From Lasioglossum baleicum (taxonomy: Eukaryota > Arthropoda > Insecta > Hymenoptera > Halictidae), in assembly GCF_051020765.1 (NCBI RefSeq), contig NC_134948.1, positions 5,324,501 to 5,388,500 of the forward strand: DNA of 64,000 bases, read 5' to 3'. Position numbers and translations under genes: made by a program. Under the pieces are notes generated by a model. It had not been told where the DNA came from, made no database searches, and saw only the letters and a list, made by a program, of their open reading frames with translations. Below, in pieces: positions 34,201 through 46,779 of this stretch (positions are counted from its first letter, which is position 1; every line of letters starts with the position of its first letter).

Positions 34201-37200
34201 TACGCGAGCAATATTAACGAAAATAAAAGTGCTATATCGTCGAGGCCACTCGACTACCACTAGAACGGTCGGTGTTCGAATCCCGGTGAACATGGAAAAC
34301 CATTTTTCAGTAAAATTTGCCACTTTTTCTTACGATATATTCGCTTATATTATTAATTGCTTAACGTTGAATATATTTAATACCATTGTCACGTCCGGTG
34401 GTTCAGCCATTAATGATAATTGATAACATCAATCAATTAATGAAATTAAAAATATTAAAATTATTATTAATGGCTGAACCACACACACCGGACGTGTAAC
34501 ACCGTATAATAATATACGAAAAAGAAAGTCAATGACGCAAAATTGGTTGTGCATCCCCGATCGAAAAATATATGAATATTATCGATTGAAAAATCTTAGG
34601 AAAAAACGCAGAGAAAATCTTTCTTAGGAATTTAATATTGCGAATGCGCCGGTATTTGAGCAGTGTTTCGCGAAAAAGAAGAGAACTCTCAAAAAAAAAA
34701 AGAAAATTTGCGCGTCTGTTGTGAAGTTCTTCCTATATCCTCTCACACACACACATACACACAGACAAAAAGAGAGAGAGAGAGAAAGAGAGAATAAATA
34801 TCATCTCCATTCAGAGAAGCGTACGAGTATAAACAAAGGGGGATGATAAAAAAAGGCGAGGCTGGATATTTAAAAGTGAAATATGATTATTGAATATTCG
34901 AGAATTTAATTAGCAGTTAAGTTAGACACGAGTAAGGTTTTTCGAGTATATTTCTTCAGAATATAATTATTATATTCGTGCTGCGGAAGCGAGCTCGCAT
35001 CGTTCTTCCTCTATAGAGAACTGTATTATTCAATATAGAAAAGTATAAGTGTGCATTTACAGTGATATACGTATATATATATATTCTCTATATCAGTACT
35101 TCCCGAGAATTGCACAACTCGCTTGAGAGAAGTCGAAACCGAAAACGGGGCATAATTAAACGAACTCCATGTTACTCTCTTTGCTTCCGGAGGAACGACG
35201 CGAGTCGTTGCAACGACGTCGAGAAGACACGCATTGTAAATACGCCCGAAGAGTTCTCTAATTTTAAAAACGTGTTAAGTAGTCGAAGAACCGTGACGTT
35301 TTAAAAAAAAAAGAAACGGACCGTGCGAGATGGTTAATTCTGAAGTCCAGTAGTGCTAACGATGGCTGTGATACGGATAAGGAAAAAAGCAAATATCGTC
35401 AAACGAGAGAACCATTAAAAAAAAAAAAAAGAAAACGGTCCAACGAAAGGGGAAACCGGAAAAAAAGAAAACAAAGAATTACACACACACACGTACACGA
35501 GGAAAAATTGCGTGCGAATTCGGAGAGTTCGCGTGTCACACGGGCGTTTCGGAGAGAAAAGACGGACAAAAAAAAAACAGAAAAAAGAAAACTAGGAAAA
35601 CTTGCGGCGCTCTCTCTCTCTCTCTTCCTCGCTCTCCTCCTGCCTTTCTCCTCCCCTCTCGCGGTTTCTCTCGATCAAAGAAGTAGTATTGAACAGACTC
35701 GGGGATGTGTTAAGTGTTTCGTAATACAGTGTTCCTTACGTGGTTGTCCCGCGATCACTATGACCGACGAGAACGACGAAATTGAGAGGCAGACACGATA
35801 TTATATCATATCCCGAACGGAAATCTCGCTAGAAAAGACCCGCTCGAAAATGCCTGCGACATTCCCAATAATAACATTCATCGTACTTCTCCTCCTCGAG
35901 GGAGAGGTCGCTAATTAGCTCGTGCAGAGGAGGAAGAACGAAAAGAATACGAGAACAGATCCTACGATCCACGTTTTACCTTTAAAGTTGAATCTGAGTG
36001 TAGCGCGGGGGTAGAAGCCGTGGAATATTGATTTCCCGATCGTCCGGTACTTTGGACCAGCATGATTATTTTCAACGTCAATAATAAACTCAGGAATTTA
36101 CGAATGTTTCTGTGTGTTCATAAATTTCAGAACCGTTCAGAGTTCTAGACGACCATTCCACAGTTTCCGGCATCCCCGTATAGTTGTAAATGACACACAC
36201 GTACACGCAACACACAGACACGTACATAGAACACCAAGAACACGTATCGCCATTTACATCGATATTAGAAGACTATGATAGCTAGAGTGAACGGCAGACG
36301 CGCGTAACTTGTTGTGCGAATATATACATTTATTGAATGTGTTGTACATCCGAGCGCGATCCACCCGAGCCGCTGTACTACTTTTTGTACTGATGATCTC
36401 TCACGAGACCCAACAAACTCTACAGAACGCCATCATCTTCCGACTCGCCGACAAAATAAAAATGAACCCTCGGAGCTTCCAACGAAAACCAGAGAAAGCC
36501 CTAGTACTCTCCGGTTCGCAACGAAGAAACACGATAAAAAGCCGTGGGAAAAAATGCCCTCTTCGAAGAACAATTCGAAAACGTCGGAGCCGGTCGACTC
36601 ACACCGGCAGCAAACACAACAAAACGGCACGTTTCTCGAGACTCGACTCGACTCGACTCGACTCGACTCGACCACCGTCCGAAGAATCATCAGGACAAAA
36701 CAACGCAATCCGAGAAAAAAAAGAAAGAGAGAGTGAGTGTGTGAGAAAGAGAGAGAGGGAGAGAGAGAGAGAGAGAGTTAAACCGGCGTGCACTATTCGA
36801 CACTCGTTCTTTCAGCCCTCCTACCACATAAGTATCTTATACCTTTCTTATCCTCGTTGCTACGGGTCCGCGTGATGCTGTAGTCGCTCGTTAAATTTGA
36901 TTAAAACACTAGAAACTGAAACAAAGAGCCTATCTCCATTTTATTCAACACCTTTCTCTCTACCGGCCCGCACCACCACCCCTTTACGCGAAAAGACCGA
37001 TGAGAAAACCGGTCTCTAGAGGAGAAAAATCGTGAAAAACAAATCGTGCTGAGAATTATTCCACTGATTCTCCCGGAATGTTTCAGGTAGCGGCGGCGGC
37101 CTTGGCGGGGGAGGAGGCGGTGGAGGTGGAGGAGGAGGAGGAAGAGGCAGGGGCATCAACGGCCCGGGCGGGATGGGCGGGATGGGTATAGGAGGCGGAG

Positions 37201-37373
37201 CCGGGCCAGGGATGCTTGGCAGAGCGGGAGGATTCGGGCCCCGTGGCGGTCCCCACGGTGGATTCATCGGCGGCAGCGGCGGTCCAGGTGCCATGAGGAT
37301 GGAGAAGATCCATCCGCATCGCTTCAACCCCATCGGCATGGGGGGCGGCTACGTGCAATCCCACTTCTGGTGA
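28222..37373 (+). CDS. Sxl: Sex-lethal-like RNA-binding protein (two RRMs, alternative C-termini)
   Basis: Binds U-rich RNA and controls splicing and translation; in Drosophila Sxl is the sex-determination switch, but outside dipterans it is not known to be. Exons 28222-28540, 28614-28789, 28858-28971 and 29708-29868 are shared and in phase. The N-terminal region is Gln-rich. RRM1 has RNP2 LIINYL and RNP1 YGFGFVNY; RRM2 has RNP2 LYVTNL and RNP1 RGVAFVRF, followed by the family signature EGGSEPLSVKIAEEHGKQKA. There is no third RRM, which separates it from ELAV/Hu. The last shared exon ends in phase 1, and two terminal exons fit: 32076-32341 and 37087-37373. With the candidate first exon at 24490 the products would be about 362 and 369 residues. 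Retaining the intron after 29868 would add GKWFTVSHR and stop at 29933. The 5' end is uncertain; the orthology is firm. Confidence 0.92.
30021..30213. mobile_element. MITE, mariner-like 201-bp family, copy 3
   Basis: The left end is TAGATTGCGGATCTTTGTGC; the right end finishes AATCCGCAGTCTA. 193 bp long, it lies in the Sxl-like gene between the last shared exon and the first terminal exon. More diverged than copies 1 and 2. Confidence 0.65.
31527..31558 (+). promoter_or_regulatory. Candidate Sxl-type poly-U binding cluster
   Basis: Three T-runs (6, 9 and 6) within 32 bases, the middle one as TTGTTTTTTTTT, about 520 bp upstream of terminal exon A. Drosophila Sxl binds UGU and long U stretches and regulates its own splicing that way. 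That this gene regulates itself here is inference. Confidence 0.35.
32076..32341 (+). CDS. Alternative terminal exon A of the Sxl-like gene
   Basis: Preceded by a good acceptor (TCTGATTGGTTTCAG). It begins with two bases, matching the phase-1 end of exon 29708-29868, and then stays open for 88 codons to TAA. The peptide starts AIHRTRSLPDTPTCC; it is Leu- and Cys-rich (seven cysteines) and has no domain I recognise. It differs entirely from the glycine-rich tail of the other terminal exon. Its length, phase match and acceptor argue for real use. Confidence 0.7.
34390..34496. repeat. Inverted repeat with about 25 paired bases
   Basis: CACGTCCGGTG plus GTTCAGCCATTAAT at 34390-34414 is repeated inverted at about 34467-34496, interrupted there by a 5-6-nt ACACAC bulge. 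The loop is about 50 nt and AT-rich. The conserved outer 11 bp (CACGTCCGGTG / ...CCGGACGTG) look like the ends of a small MITE or a hairpin RNA stem. Confidence 0.6.
36641..36670. repeat. (ACTCG)6 pentanucleotide microsatellite
   Basis: Six perfect consecutive ACTCG units, preceded by a CTCGAG. It lies in the long last intron of the Sxl-like gene. Confidence 0.9.
36739..36778. repeat. (GA)n microsatellite
   Basis: A GA-rich run with minor interruptions just downstream of the ACTCG repeat. Confidence 0.85.
37087..37373 (+). CDS. Alternative terminal exon B of the Sxl-like gene (glycine-rich tail)
   Basis: The acceptor is TGTTTCAG at 37079-37086. The exon begins with two bases, which fits the phase-1 donor at 29868. 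It encodes SGGGLGGGGGG and further Gly-, Met- and Pro-rich sequence, finishing MRMEKIHPHRFNPIG and GGGYVQSHFW before TGA. From memory this glycine-rich, HFW-ending tail is typical of hymenopteran Sxl proteins. The exon is unusually GC-rich against AT-rich flanks. Confidence 0.82.
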
Positions 37374-40300
37374 CCTAGCGTCGAGCAGCCGGCGATCAAG
37401 ACACCATCGGCCACCACGTACCTTTCTCCGTTCCAACGGAGGCAAACCGCAGCGACGGCTGTCGTTCGTAATCGTTGATCGAGCTGCAGCGGTAGTCCGT
37501 TGATCCGGCGACGGGCATGGGCGATCTGGATTCGCTAGGATACGTCGAAGAAGAAGTTTTGCATTCCAAGTTCACCCTTTTGCGGATCGTATTCAGCGTT
37601 TCGTAAACTAAATTCTCTATTTCACTCCTTCAAGTGGATAAAAGGTGAATACGATCTGCAAGAGGATTAATTTCGAGTGCAAGACCTGTATTGCTAGCTG
37701 AGAAAATTTCACTTGCTGCTCAGCAAGTAAAATCTTTTACGCTTGCAATAATACACATATCCAGCTTCGAGTAGGCGTGGTCGCCACGCCCATGCCTGGT
37801 CCAAGGTCTCCGCCCGCCTCCAGAGGAGGTCGGACCGCGTCGATGAACCGTTCAAAACGGTTCATCCACCGCGTATAGCCAATTACGAACGACCGGGGAC
37901 TGACTGACCACCACGTGTGTAAATTATTCTGCGCGTACTAGTATTTAATATGTTTCTACGTGCCTGTACCAAAGCTCGCAACACCTAGTATTGTACGTCC
38001 AGCGATGGGCAGATTCCCTCCCTAGAGCGTAGAACGCTTCGAACGTTATACAAGAGAGCCGGAGCCACGAGAGCCTTTGAGAAATGTTCATAGATTCAAT
38101 CAACATCCGTCAGGCTCTCGGGTGCCTCGGTACAGTTGCAAATTCCTCGGACAAGCTGCACTGAAAGCCTTGAAACTGTTAGGAGATAATAGTCGTGCGA
38201 TATTAATATTCACCTGTTCTTCAGACTTTAACCATTGTCTTTATCCGTAAGTTATTGTACTTCTCTTTCTTCTAATGTTTCTCTTTCTCTTTCTGTCGTT
38301 TAGTCACCTCTGCTCACACACGTTAATGTAACCCTAAGGTACTTCCAGGCTTTCAGTGTGCGATTAGGGATTATGGGGTTCGAAGCGCGTCTTGAGCTCA
38401 TCATTGTGTACCAGGCGGGGGCGACAAGCGCTCTTTGCTCTGCGAGCGCTCCGGATTGCTCCAGGGGGCAATACTCCGGGGCAAAAGACATCTCGGAAAG
38501 AATAGCATGTAGAGGAGTGTCTATAATTCGCTCGTGGCCCCAGTGGGCGTGGTCTCGCAGCTCCAGGAGCTCGGACAGTGTCGCTCGGGACAATCCGTGC
38601 CCATGCCTGCCGTATATCGCGCGCGTCGCTTCTTTTTATCGTTAACGAGTCCGATTCTCTTTCGTCGTAGCTTTAATACTGTGCCGTTCGATTGGGCTCG
38701 TGAATGGCCGACACCGGGTCACTCGTGACCCGTAATCAAATTTTAGTCGCGGGTACCGCGAGATCGAGCTCCGAACCGCTCGGTTTCCGGTGGACAGTGG
38801 GAAAGATGTTTATTCTAGAAATGAACTCGTTCGTTGTTTTTATTCATCTAGATAATTTGATTGAATTTATTCCGCGGGTAGAACTCTTTGTTTTTTTTTT
38901 TTTTGTAAATCGAAGTAACAGACGCGCGAAGCTTCGACGAGCGAATCAAATTGATTTTCAATTTGTGCTTTCGATATTTATTGAAGTATCTGAAATTGTT
39001 CAATTCGAATTAACAAGCCAGTCGATACAGTACCGTAATTCGAAGAAAAGCGAACGTGAATAAATGTATATACTCTTGTATTTTACACATTCGTTGTCGT
39101 TGAATGGACGGGCTCACGACCCAGTATCGGCGGATAGAAAAGGTTAAAGTTAAGGTAGAAAACGATGTTGGCCACCGAGCTATTTAGGTGAAAGTTCGCT
39201 CTGCATTCGCCCCGCGAGGAAATGTCTTCGTCTTCTAAATCGAGCGAACAATCTTTTGTAAAATATCCGTCGACCCTCGGACGGTGCCTGGGTCTGCCTC
39301 GACCCGTCCAATTTCTCAGACAACTCGTCGGTTATTTATAGTAGATTTAATAATTGGCACGTGCTCCGAGGGTTGTATTCGAGCTCGTGTATAAAATTGG
39401 AAAATGGAGATGCGATTTACTTCTCGAACCGGTGGTTTCGAGGATAATTCGGTGAAGCAGTAGAGGTGCGTTCATGTCGGAAGCTGAAGAGTTCTACACG
39501 TTGTTGTACATTTCCTTTTTAATGGTTCTAACTTGAAACTTTATCGAATGTTTAACGTTAAGAGAGAATGTGTGTGCGTGCCTGCGTGTATGTACGTGTG
39601 AATGTTGGTACGAGATCGTATGTATAAAAAGAAAAAGAGAAGAGAGAGAGAGAGAGAGAAAAGAATTTTATCGGAGTCAGCGTACATACGGAGAGAGAGA
39701 GACCGTGTTTCCCATGCCGGCATCCGGCACCGATGGTTTAGGGAAAGAAAGAAAGAAAATGGACAGCGAAACGGGGGAAAAAACGAAGTGGCATGTAATT
39801 GCGCTCCGTCGAGCGAATTTTATTTTGCGCGTCGGTCGGGGGAACCGTTCATTTTAGACGATCATATTCGCGTGTACTTAAAACGGAGGATTGGTTGCAC
39901 ACTGCGAGTGACGATGCGGTGAGATAGCGAACTCGCTAGGCTGTGAAAACAGGAAAAAATGTCGCTCTCTTTCTCTCAGATTCATTTTCCATTTAGACCA
40001 ATTTCGTTTTAATACTTTACTTACTGGGGACGACACAGTCTTTTGAAAATCGGAGGTTATTCTTGTGCTGCGACACTGGAATAGCTAAGGTAGACAGCTT
40101 TAATCGGTTTGTTGAATCTCTTTTATTCGAAACAAAAATTTTGAATGGTACAATGATCGCGGATTTTATGCATTCATAACGAAAGCGCGAGTAGGTTAAA
40201 TTTAAAATAGTGGAATGACGAAAAATTATTAAAAGGATGAAGATATTGTTAATATACATTCGGTGGGTAAAGTGTTAAAATTGCGAAGACGGTCCTGGGT

Positions 40301-41386
40301 TTGCTGTGTCACTGTAGCCTCCACGTTCAGTTAAAATCCACCGGTATCTGTTCAGGATAGGTTTGCAGGAAAAGAAAGCTGTGTATCGCGTCCAAGAGCG
40401 TATTATGCGACTATTTATACGGCTGTAAACTTAAAGACAAGTTATTAGCCTGGACACGAATCTTATTATCGAAGTTTTGCCTGAGCTTGGTCGACGATGA
40501 TCGTCACCGCGAAGTGTGCGAAGATCATGCGTACCGTCGGGGTCCGGGACACGCCGAATTTATTGTACATAGATCGCAAGCGGGAACACGCTGTCGTCGC
40601 GTCTAGGTACGTCTAAGGATGAAAAAATGAGACTGACTTTTTATAGGGGTTAAATTTGTCACGCGAGCTCCGTGTTTCTTGATTTTCTGAGTCGTATTTA
40701 TGGTACTTTTTCAAGCGGAAACAAGAATTAAAAACGAAATTGCCTTATTATATTAAACACAAACGCGCGCGCGTTTAGGGTGGAGCATGTAACTCGAACC
40801 GTTGCGATTACTGCGCAAGCAATTATTCCAGTTGAACGAAACGTTTTTCATTAAAACCGATAGTTCCAGCGCAATCGAGGTGATTCCAGCTGCACCCTCC
40901 ACCCCGCATAACAATATGAATATTGTATTCGCGATAAGCCGCAAGCTCCGAGCGTTTCGTTTTTGTAAATCGAATGATCGTTGGCGAATTCGTAGCTCGA
41001 CAGGCGTGGAAAGAAAAAGTGTTAACACACAGGCGTTTCCGATCGCTCCGACAGTGACGGATACAGGAAATGAAATATATGAGGCGAACAATGAAATACC
41101 GAAAAATTGCGATGACAAGAAGGAGATAGTCACGTGCATGCGCCATATTTATAATGAATTCTTTCGTTCCGTTCGACGTTTCTTTTCTCTTGTTCGTTTG
41201 ACGCAACATCGTTTGCACGGTCACACGCTCCCGACAGATAATTCTAGTTCGTAAGATCTTAATTGTTTAAGACGAAATAAATATCTGCAAACCGAGCCGC
41301 GTTTTGCTTTTGTTTGTGAGCATCGATCATGCTACACGCTCGCCGTATTCCGAACAATTTCGATGTTTTAAATTGTGAAAACAGGC

Positions 41387-41505
41387 CATCCCATAAGCAA
41401 TGTCTATCTATTGTTCAACGAGAAAGTTAATGTACGTTTTCAATTCTTATTAACGTTCTCTCCTTAAACCACAGATACAAAAAAAACGACATTACTTATG
41501 GGATG
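41387..41505. mobile_element. Short MITE with CATCCCATAAG inverted ends
   Basis: The left end CATCCCATAAGCAATGTC (41387-41404) is inverted at the right end GACATTACTTATGGGATG (41488-41505), 17 of 18 matching. It is about 119 bp in total with no coding frame. The end sequence resembles mariner-family termini; I see no clear TA target duplication. Confidence 0.6.
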
Positions 41506-44500
41506 ACTTGATAGAAACGAGTTCGAGTAGAATCTAGCTTGCAAATTGAGAGTAGAAGTTAAAGAGACGATAGGACATTGAGAGAACACTTGTTAACAGC
41601 ATCGAAATCGTACGGCGAGGGTGTTGGGCAGACAGTGTGACGAGAGAATGCGAGAAAAGAAGAGACAGAAGAGTTTTGCGTGAATGATTTATTCCAGTAG
41701 CACGATTCACCCTCTCCGCCTGTACAAACAGTCTCATTCACAGCCGACACACATGTACAAATCCACACATACACATAGAAGCGCGACCGCGTGCAAAACT
41801 AAACGGCCGATGTACTATCGATGCACTGCCGATGCGTTCAACCGAGCACGATGTTGCCCTTCAGAGGGCAGCTTGCATTTAAAGGAAAGCAAAGTTGCCC
41901 GATGATGAGCCGCAACGTGTCCCGAATATTCAAATTTCGTGTTGTTCCTCCTTCGCAGCACACAGTCCTCGGAACTATACGTATAGTCGTCTGGTTTGTT
42001 ACACTCTCCTAATCTGTCTTCCAGTCACACTCGAAACTGTCCTCTTTCTTCTGCTGGTTTTTTCCCTTGTGCAGGATCGGTGCGGATTCGACGAACTACG
42101 CTTCTCGTCTGAGGCTCCTTGAGCCTTGCTCAGAAACTTTATAACTGGCTCCGCATCTCCACCCACAGGAAACTCTGCGGTGTAGAGATTAGCCGGGGAA
42201 CTCGCGAAGAGAGGAAACAGGAAGGGGCGGATAGCTGGTACACCAACCGAGATATTACCTTGCCAGATTTGGCTTTAACGCTAAGAACCGACTGGGAGAC
42301 CGGTGGCGGGCTTGACCCGCGAGCCAACGAGTCATTCGATCGGCCGCCGTCGAGAAAAAAACATCCTTCGAAAAACAAACGATATTCCTTTCTTGAACTT
42401 TTCGACCCTGTTTCTCGATTTGTAAAGTAAGCTTGTGGTTTTTAATATTGCAAGATGGATTTGAGATGCTATCGATCACCGATGCACGGTCTTTCAGGTA
42501 CGTTAGCGGCCACTGCTTTCATCCCTTGGATGTTTCCCCTCCCCTCGCTCGGTCTGGACCACCTCGAGCGAGCTCCCGTTGCAAAGTTATCGTCGAAGTT
42601 CCCTTCAGAAACGCAGCCAGCGTTTCGTTTTCTGGCGTCAAGTGAAACGCGAACATCTGCTGCACACCGTGCGACGACAAACATGTCCTCCTCGGGCTTC
42701 ACAGTGTTTCAGCTGCCCCGAGAGGCTCGCCAGACGACGACCAAGGACCTGCATCGCATAAATCTGCTTCGAGAGACCTCGCCGGATACCGGACCCCGAG
42801 AGCATCCACTTTCAAGACCTCGTTTCGGAGAAGCACAATTTTTCAGAATTTTTTCTGCCTCTACCGTAGTATTTGTTTTAATATCATGATAAATTAGTAC
42901 GCTAAACAATATTTAAAGAGGAGAAATTTGTTATATTCTGTTATCAAATTTTAGTTCGAAGAGATAGAATCAGGAGATACTCGGAAGATAAATTTAGAAG
43001 ATACTGAATCCCGCAGAGACCATCTCGCAAGCACCAGATTGCGGTGGCAATAAATTTTCAGCACCACGATGAACGCGGTAACTCAGGAAGAGGAACAAAG
43101 GATCCGGAGGTTTTCCGCGTGCAGTGATACGCAATTAATGGGATCCGAGTAGTATAGGCAGTCCCTGGAGCAGCCACAGAGACCCTCTATTATCGGTAAA
43201 CAAGAGGAGATTGTGATCGCCAGCATCATTCGCTGCTTCACAAAGCGAACGTTGTGATTGCGGGATTCTTGAAACGTATTCGGAGGCAGACACCACCTGG
43301 TCCGTTTTCCTACTCCGATAACGCTCACAGCTGCTCCGGCGACTAGCTAGAGTTTGTCGACTCGATCGCGAAAAAGAAGCTGAAACGAGGATTCCTCACC
43401 GGAGTGGGAATCTCTCCCACTTTGATGTCATTGTTGTGACCCGGGATGAGTCACGCCGGGTCAGTTGATGTTTTCTCGCAACGAACCAGCGTCGCTGCGA
43501 TTCGGTTCATTTTTTTCCAGCGAAAGTTTTGTACCCTCTCGATTAGCCGAGTCGGAGTCTCTGTTGATGATCAGTACACGCGATCCGAAGCGACACACTT
43601 GGCCGACATCGAGTCGCGTACCGAGCCTTGACTCGTCTAGGAACTTAATTCGCGGCGCAATTAAAATACCAAGACAGCTGCCGTGTCCGGAACCGTTTCC
43701 AATGATAATTGAACCGCCTGCTGGTCGTCGAACGCTGCTCTGAATATTACACCGGCTGGAGTCATCATCGTTCGTGGCCGCATGGAAACACGTGTCGAAG
43801 CATTTATAGAATCGAAAGGTTTATTAAAAAAGCGTCAGCCATGAATTTTTGAAAACTGCGGAACAATCGCCCGATAGAGATTGTATTAATTCGATCGTTA
43901 TCTCGTAGGTGCAGCAAGGGCGACTCTCAACCGCAGAGCAGGAACAACAAGCAACAGTTGGCTGCGGAAGATAACGGACCGCAGACACATCCATTCCTCG
44001 CGGCACACCCGATAGATCGGCTTACCGAACTCGCGTGGTCTACAGAAAGATACTTGTTTCCGCCCAGCGCGATATCAACCGGAACCCAGGAAAATCGTGC
44101 GGCTCTTTGTGCTCGATAACCCGCTGCGTTTTCCTCTCTCTCGAGACACTGTTAACGATACTCGCGTGTATATCCGGTGCAAACGACCTGGGATCTCTTT
44201 GGATTCCATGAAGCTTGATCGACCACCGCGGCGTACAGGGTCAAACTCGTCGAAAACATGGATTTTTCATACACACCCACACTTTCTCACGGATTTCTGT
44301 TCGACCTCGAGATCTTATCCGTTGAACGCGCGCGCGAAGATGAGCGCATGGCACCCCATGCGAGATCCCGAGGGCGACTGAACACGTTGAACTTGATTTG
44401 CGGAACAGCCCGAGAAGAAGGGAGGATTCCGAGAGAAAGAGAGGAACACGTGGTGCGACACTCCGTGAAAGAGGGGACCCTGCTCGCTCTCTGGATTGTT

Positions 44501-44842
44501 GAATCGCTGCGACGCGATGCGCCAGCGACCAATCAGTCGCCGAAGGGCACAGAAATCATGCTTTCGGCACCTTCGACACGCTGAACACGCTGCTGCAACG
44601 ATTATCACCGTCCTGGGAGCATCGCCGACGATACCCACGGGACTGGCGAATTATTTTTCTACGCGATTATAAAAATACTGTCGTATTATTCTCAGCCTGA
44701 GTCAATTTTACTCCAGCTCGTTACAATTCAAGCAGAACATTTTTATTTTGTATAGAGATCTTATCGATATATCTTCTGTCAAGCAAGACAGATGTCTGCC
44801 TCGCTCTGATTTTCATAAAGTAGCATATAGAACAATAGGACT

Positions 44843-44864
44843 TTACATAAAGATCGGCAGTCTA
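44843..44864. mobile_element. Solo right end of the mariner-like 201-bp MITE family
   Basis: ACATAAAGATCGGCAGTCTA matches the right terminal repeat of copies 1 and 2 with one or two changes. The left end is missing or too decayed to see. Confidence 0.45.
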
Positions 44865-46590
44865 ACGATGACTCGTTAGGATAACAAACGCGACATTACA
44901 ATTTCTTCCCAGAAGCTGAGAATTATTTATGACTCGACTTAATCTGACATTATGCAATTTGAACGGTAATCTTTATTTGTAGGAAGAGGATATACGTGAA
45001 AGAGGAATAGAACTGAGGCGCTCGTTTTTCTCGTAATCGGGAACGCGTTATCTGATCTACTAGAGGTCCAGTCGGAAAGAAAGGCGACGATGGAAAAAAG
45101 AAGGCGGCCAGATAAATTCAACGTGTAGCTCGGGTTGTGTCGGACTGCAGGGAGAAGGGCGGGCAGGAGGATCGGGGGAATGGGAAAGGGTCAGAGGGCA
45201 GTGTCCCGAGGCAAGGGGCCACAGCCAGGGCCACAGAAAAATTTGCATTTCCTGTTCACGATGAATAATGCCGGCCGTCGTCGAATCAGCCCGATCCGAT
45301 CCCCGGAATTTCCTCTTGGCACTGTGGCAAATGGTCACGCGCGCTTGCCTGACTCCTCAGCAAACAAGGAAACACCTCTCCTATCAGCCTGCGCTTCGTT
45401 GTTTCACCCCAGAAGGGTTCCAAACTCGATTATTCTCTCGGCACTCTTGCCACAAAAATTTACTCGAGTTTTGTGCAGCTCGAGTGTAAGTGCATTTATT
45501 CTACTTTTGTCTAAATTAAGCACATAGATGCGTGCTCCCAAGATGAAATAGAATTTCCTACCGTGTTAGTTGCATTTTTGTACAGGAAGAGAACGAGTCT
45601 TCGTTTAAATATGTTTTAATGGCCTCCGTGACTTTCAGAAAGCCACCACGGACTTTTTGTGATCCTTCCCAGGAGCCAACAGGGGAGCACAGCTTCTCCT
45701 ATGCGCGTCTACTTCGCCAGGGGTGGCTTCGAAGGGTTTCCAGCGAAGAAAGAAGAGAAGGGAGAGGAGATGTTTATAGGAACAGCTGTTCCACTCTCGG
45801 GGTTGTTGACCATGCACACCTACTTCTTCTACTCGGGAGCCTTTATGGGGGCTCTCCTGACCCCCAGGTATATTTAACACGTGACCGACTTCCATGGGGG
45901 AAGATCTTTCCGCTTCTCGTTCGGTCACGGCGTATCAACAGACGACCGCAATTAGTTTGAATTCAGTGCAACCGCAATCTCTGTTCTTTCGTTTGTTATC
46001 GCTACAACGTAGATCTCCGCATTTGCTAGCTTATGAACTGTAGAAAACGTTTCGGCCCTTACTGTTTTAAAATCATAGCTAAACCCAAAGAATATTTTCC
46101 TAGAAAATACGGCGCGGCAGTTGGAGATGATGAAACCTAATCCGGAGCTCCCTGCTCCCAGTTTTCTAATGGTTGATCAATTAAAAATTCGGTTGCTTAG
46201 TTGGTGAGTAGCAAATAATCTATGAAACTGTCCGATCAAATGGAGCAGCAACTGGCATGGAATAATTTCTTTTCAAGGACGCTTCTACGAAGAGCGGAGC
46301 CTGCGTCTGGACCGATCCGCTAAGAAAATAGCGGAGCGCAGTGGAATAGAGGGGGAGTTTCAGTAGGAAAGCTGAATGGCGTAACGGCCCGGCGACCGAG
46401 CGGAGAAAAACGGAGCGCACACTTGTCTCCGGACAAAAAACCACGGTAGAAACATCTGGAGCCTCGAAACGATCCTACGGTGGCCCCCATGGAAAAAAAA
46501 CCCGTTTGTGTAGCGTATACGCGTGGGAGCATCTCTCGCGTCCATCCGCGCAACGGTGTACGCAGTGTGTATTGTAAAAAAGCTTTCCAA

Positions 46591-46596
46591 TTTATT
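46591..46596 (-). terminator. Polyadenylation signal AATAAA (ALDH1L1)
   Basis: TTTATT on the plus strand, so AATAAA on the minus strand, about 185 bp past the ALDH1L1 stop codon. Confidence 0.5.
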
Positions 46597-46779
46597 TATA
46601 TAAATAGAACGACGTACGTAGATGTAACACAGATGAGTAGATACAGATACATGCAGTATGAGATGACTGGAGATCTCGCGGTAACGTTACACGCACAATT
46701 TCAGGTGGAATTCACCTTTGGGCATGCATCGATTCGCACCAGTCTCGCCAGTAACGTGAATAATACATTCGGGATTAAT

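Larger units (their letters stand above)
32342..37086 (+). other. Sxl-like intron or 3' UTR between the terminal exons
   Basis: No coding exon recognised. It contains simple repeats, (AT)n at 33701-33740, (GA)n at 32970-33012, 34774-34794 and 36725-36778, (CT)n at 35610-35626, and (ACTCG)6 at 36641-36670. There is also an inverted repeat at 34390-34496. ATTAAA-type signals near 32527 and 32558 could end the transcript that uses exon A. It ends with an acceptor TGTTTCAG at 37086. Confidence 0.5.
37374..46590. other. 9-kb region without a supported gene
   Basis: After the Sxl-like 3' UTR I find no credible gene. Open frames are short, overlap on both strands and show no domains. Present are (GA)n near 39630-39660, a MITE-like inverted repeat at 41387-41505, a solo end of the mariner-like MITE family at 44843-44864 (CATAAAGATCGGCAGTCTA), and a GC-rich patch at 38370-38600 with 95-97-codon frames on both strands that I cannot identify. 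Confidence 0.4.

Noticed and set aside
34240..34295. Second GTTCGAATCCC B-box-like motif
   Set aside because: No cloverleaf can be formed; probably chance or a tRNA-derived remnant.
36309..36875. 188-codon frame on the plus strand
   Set aside because: It runs through the ACTCG and GA microsatellites; the composition is that of simple repeats.
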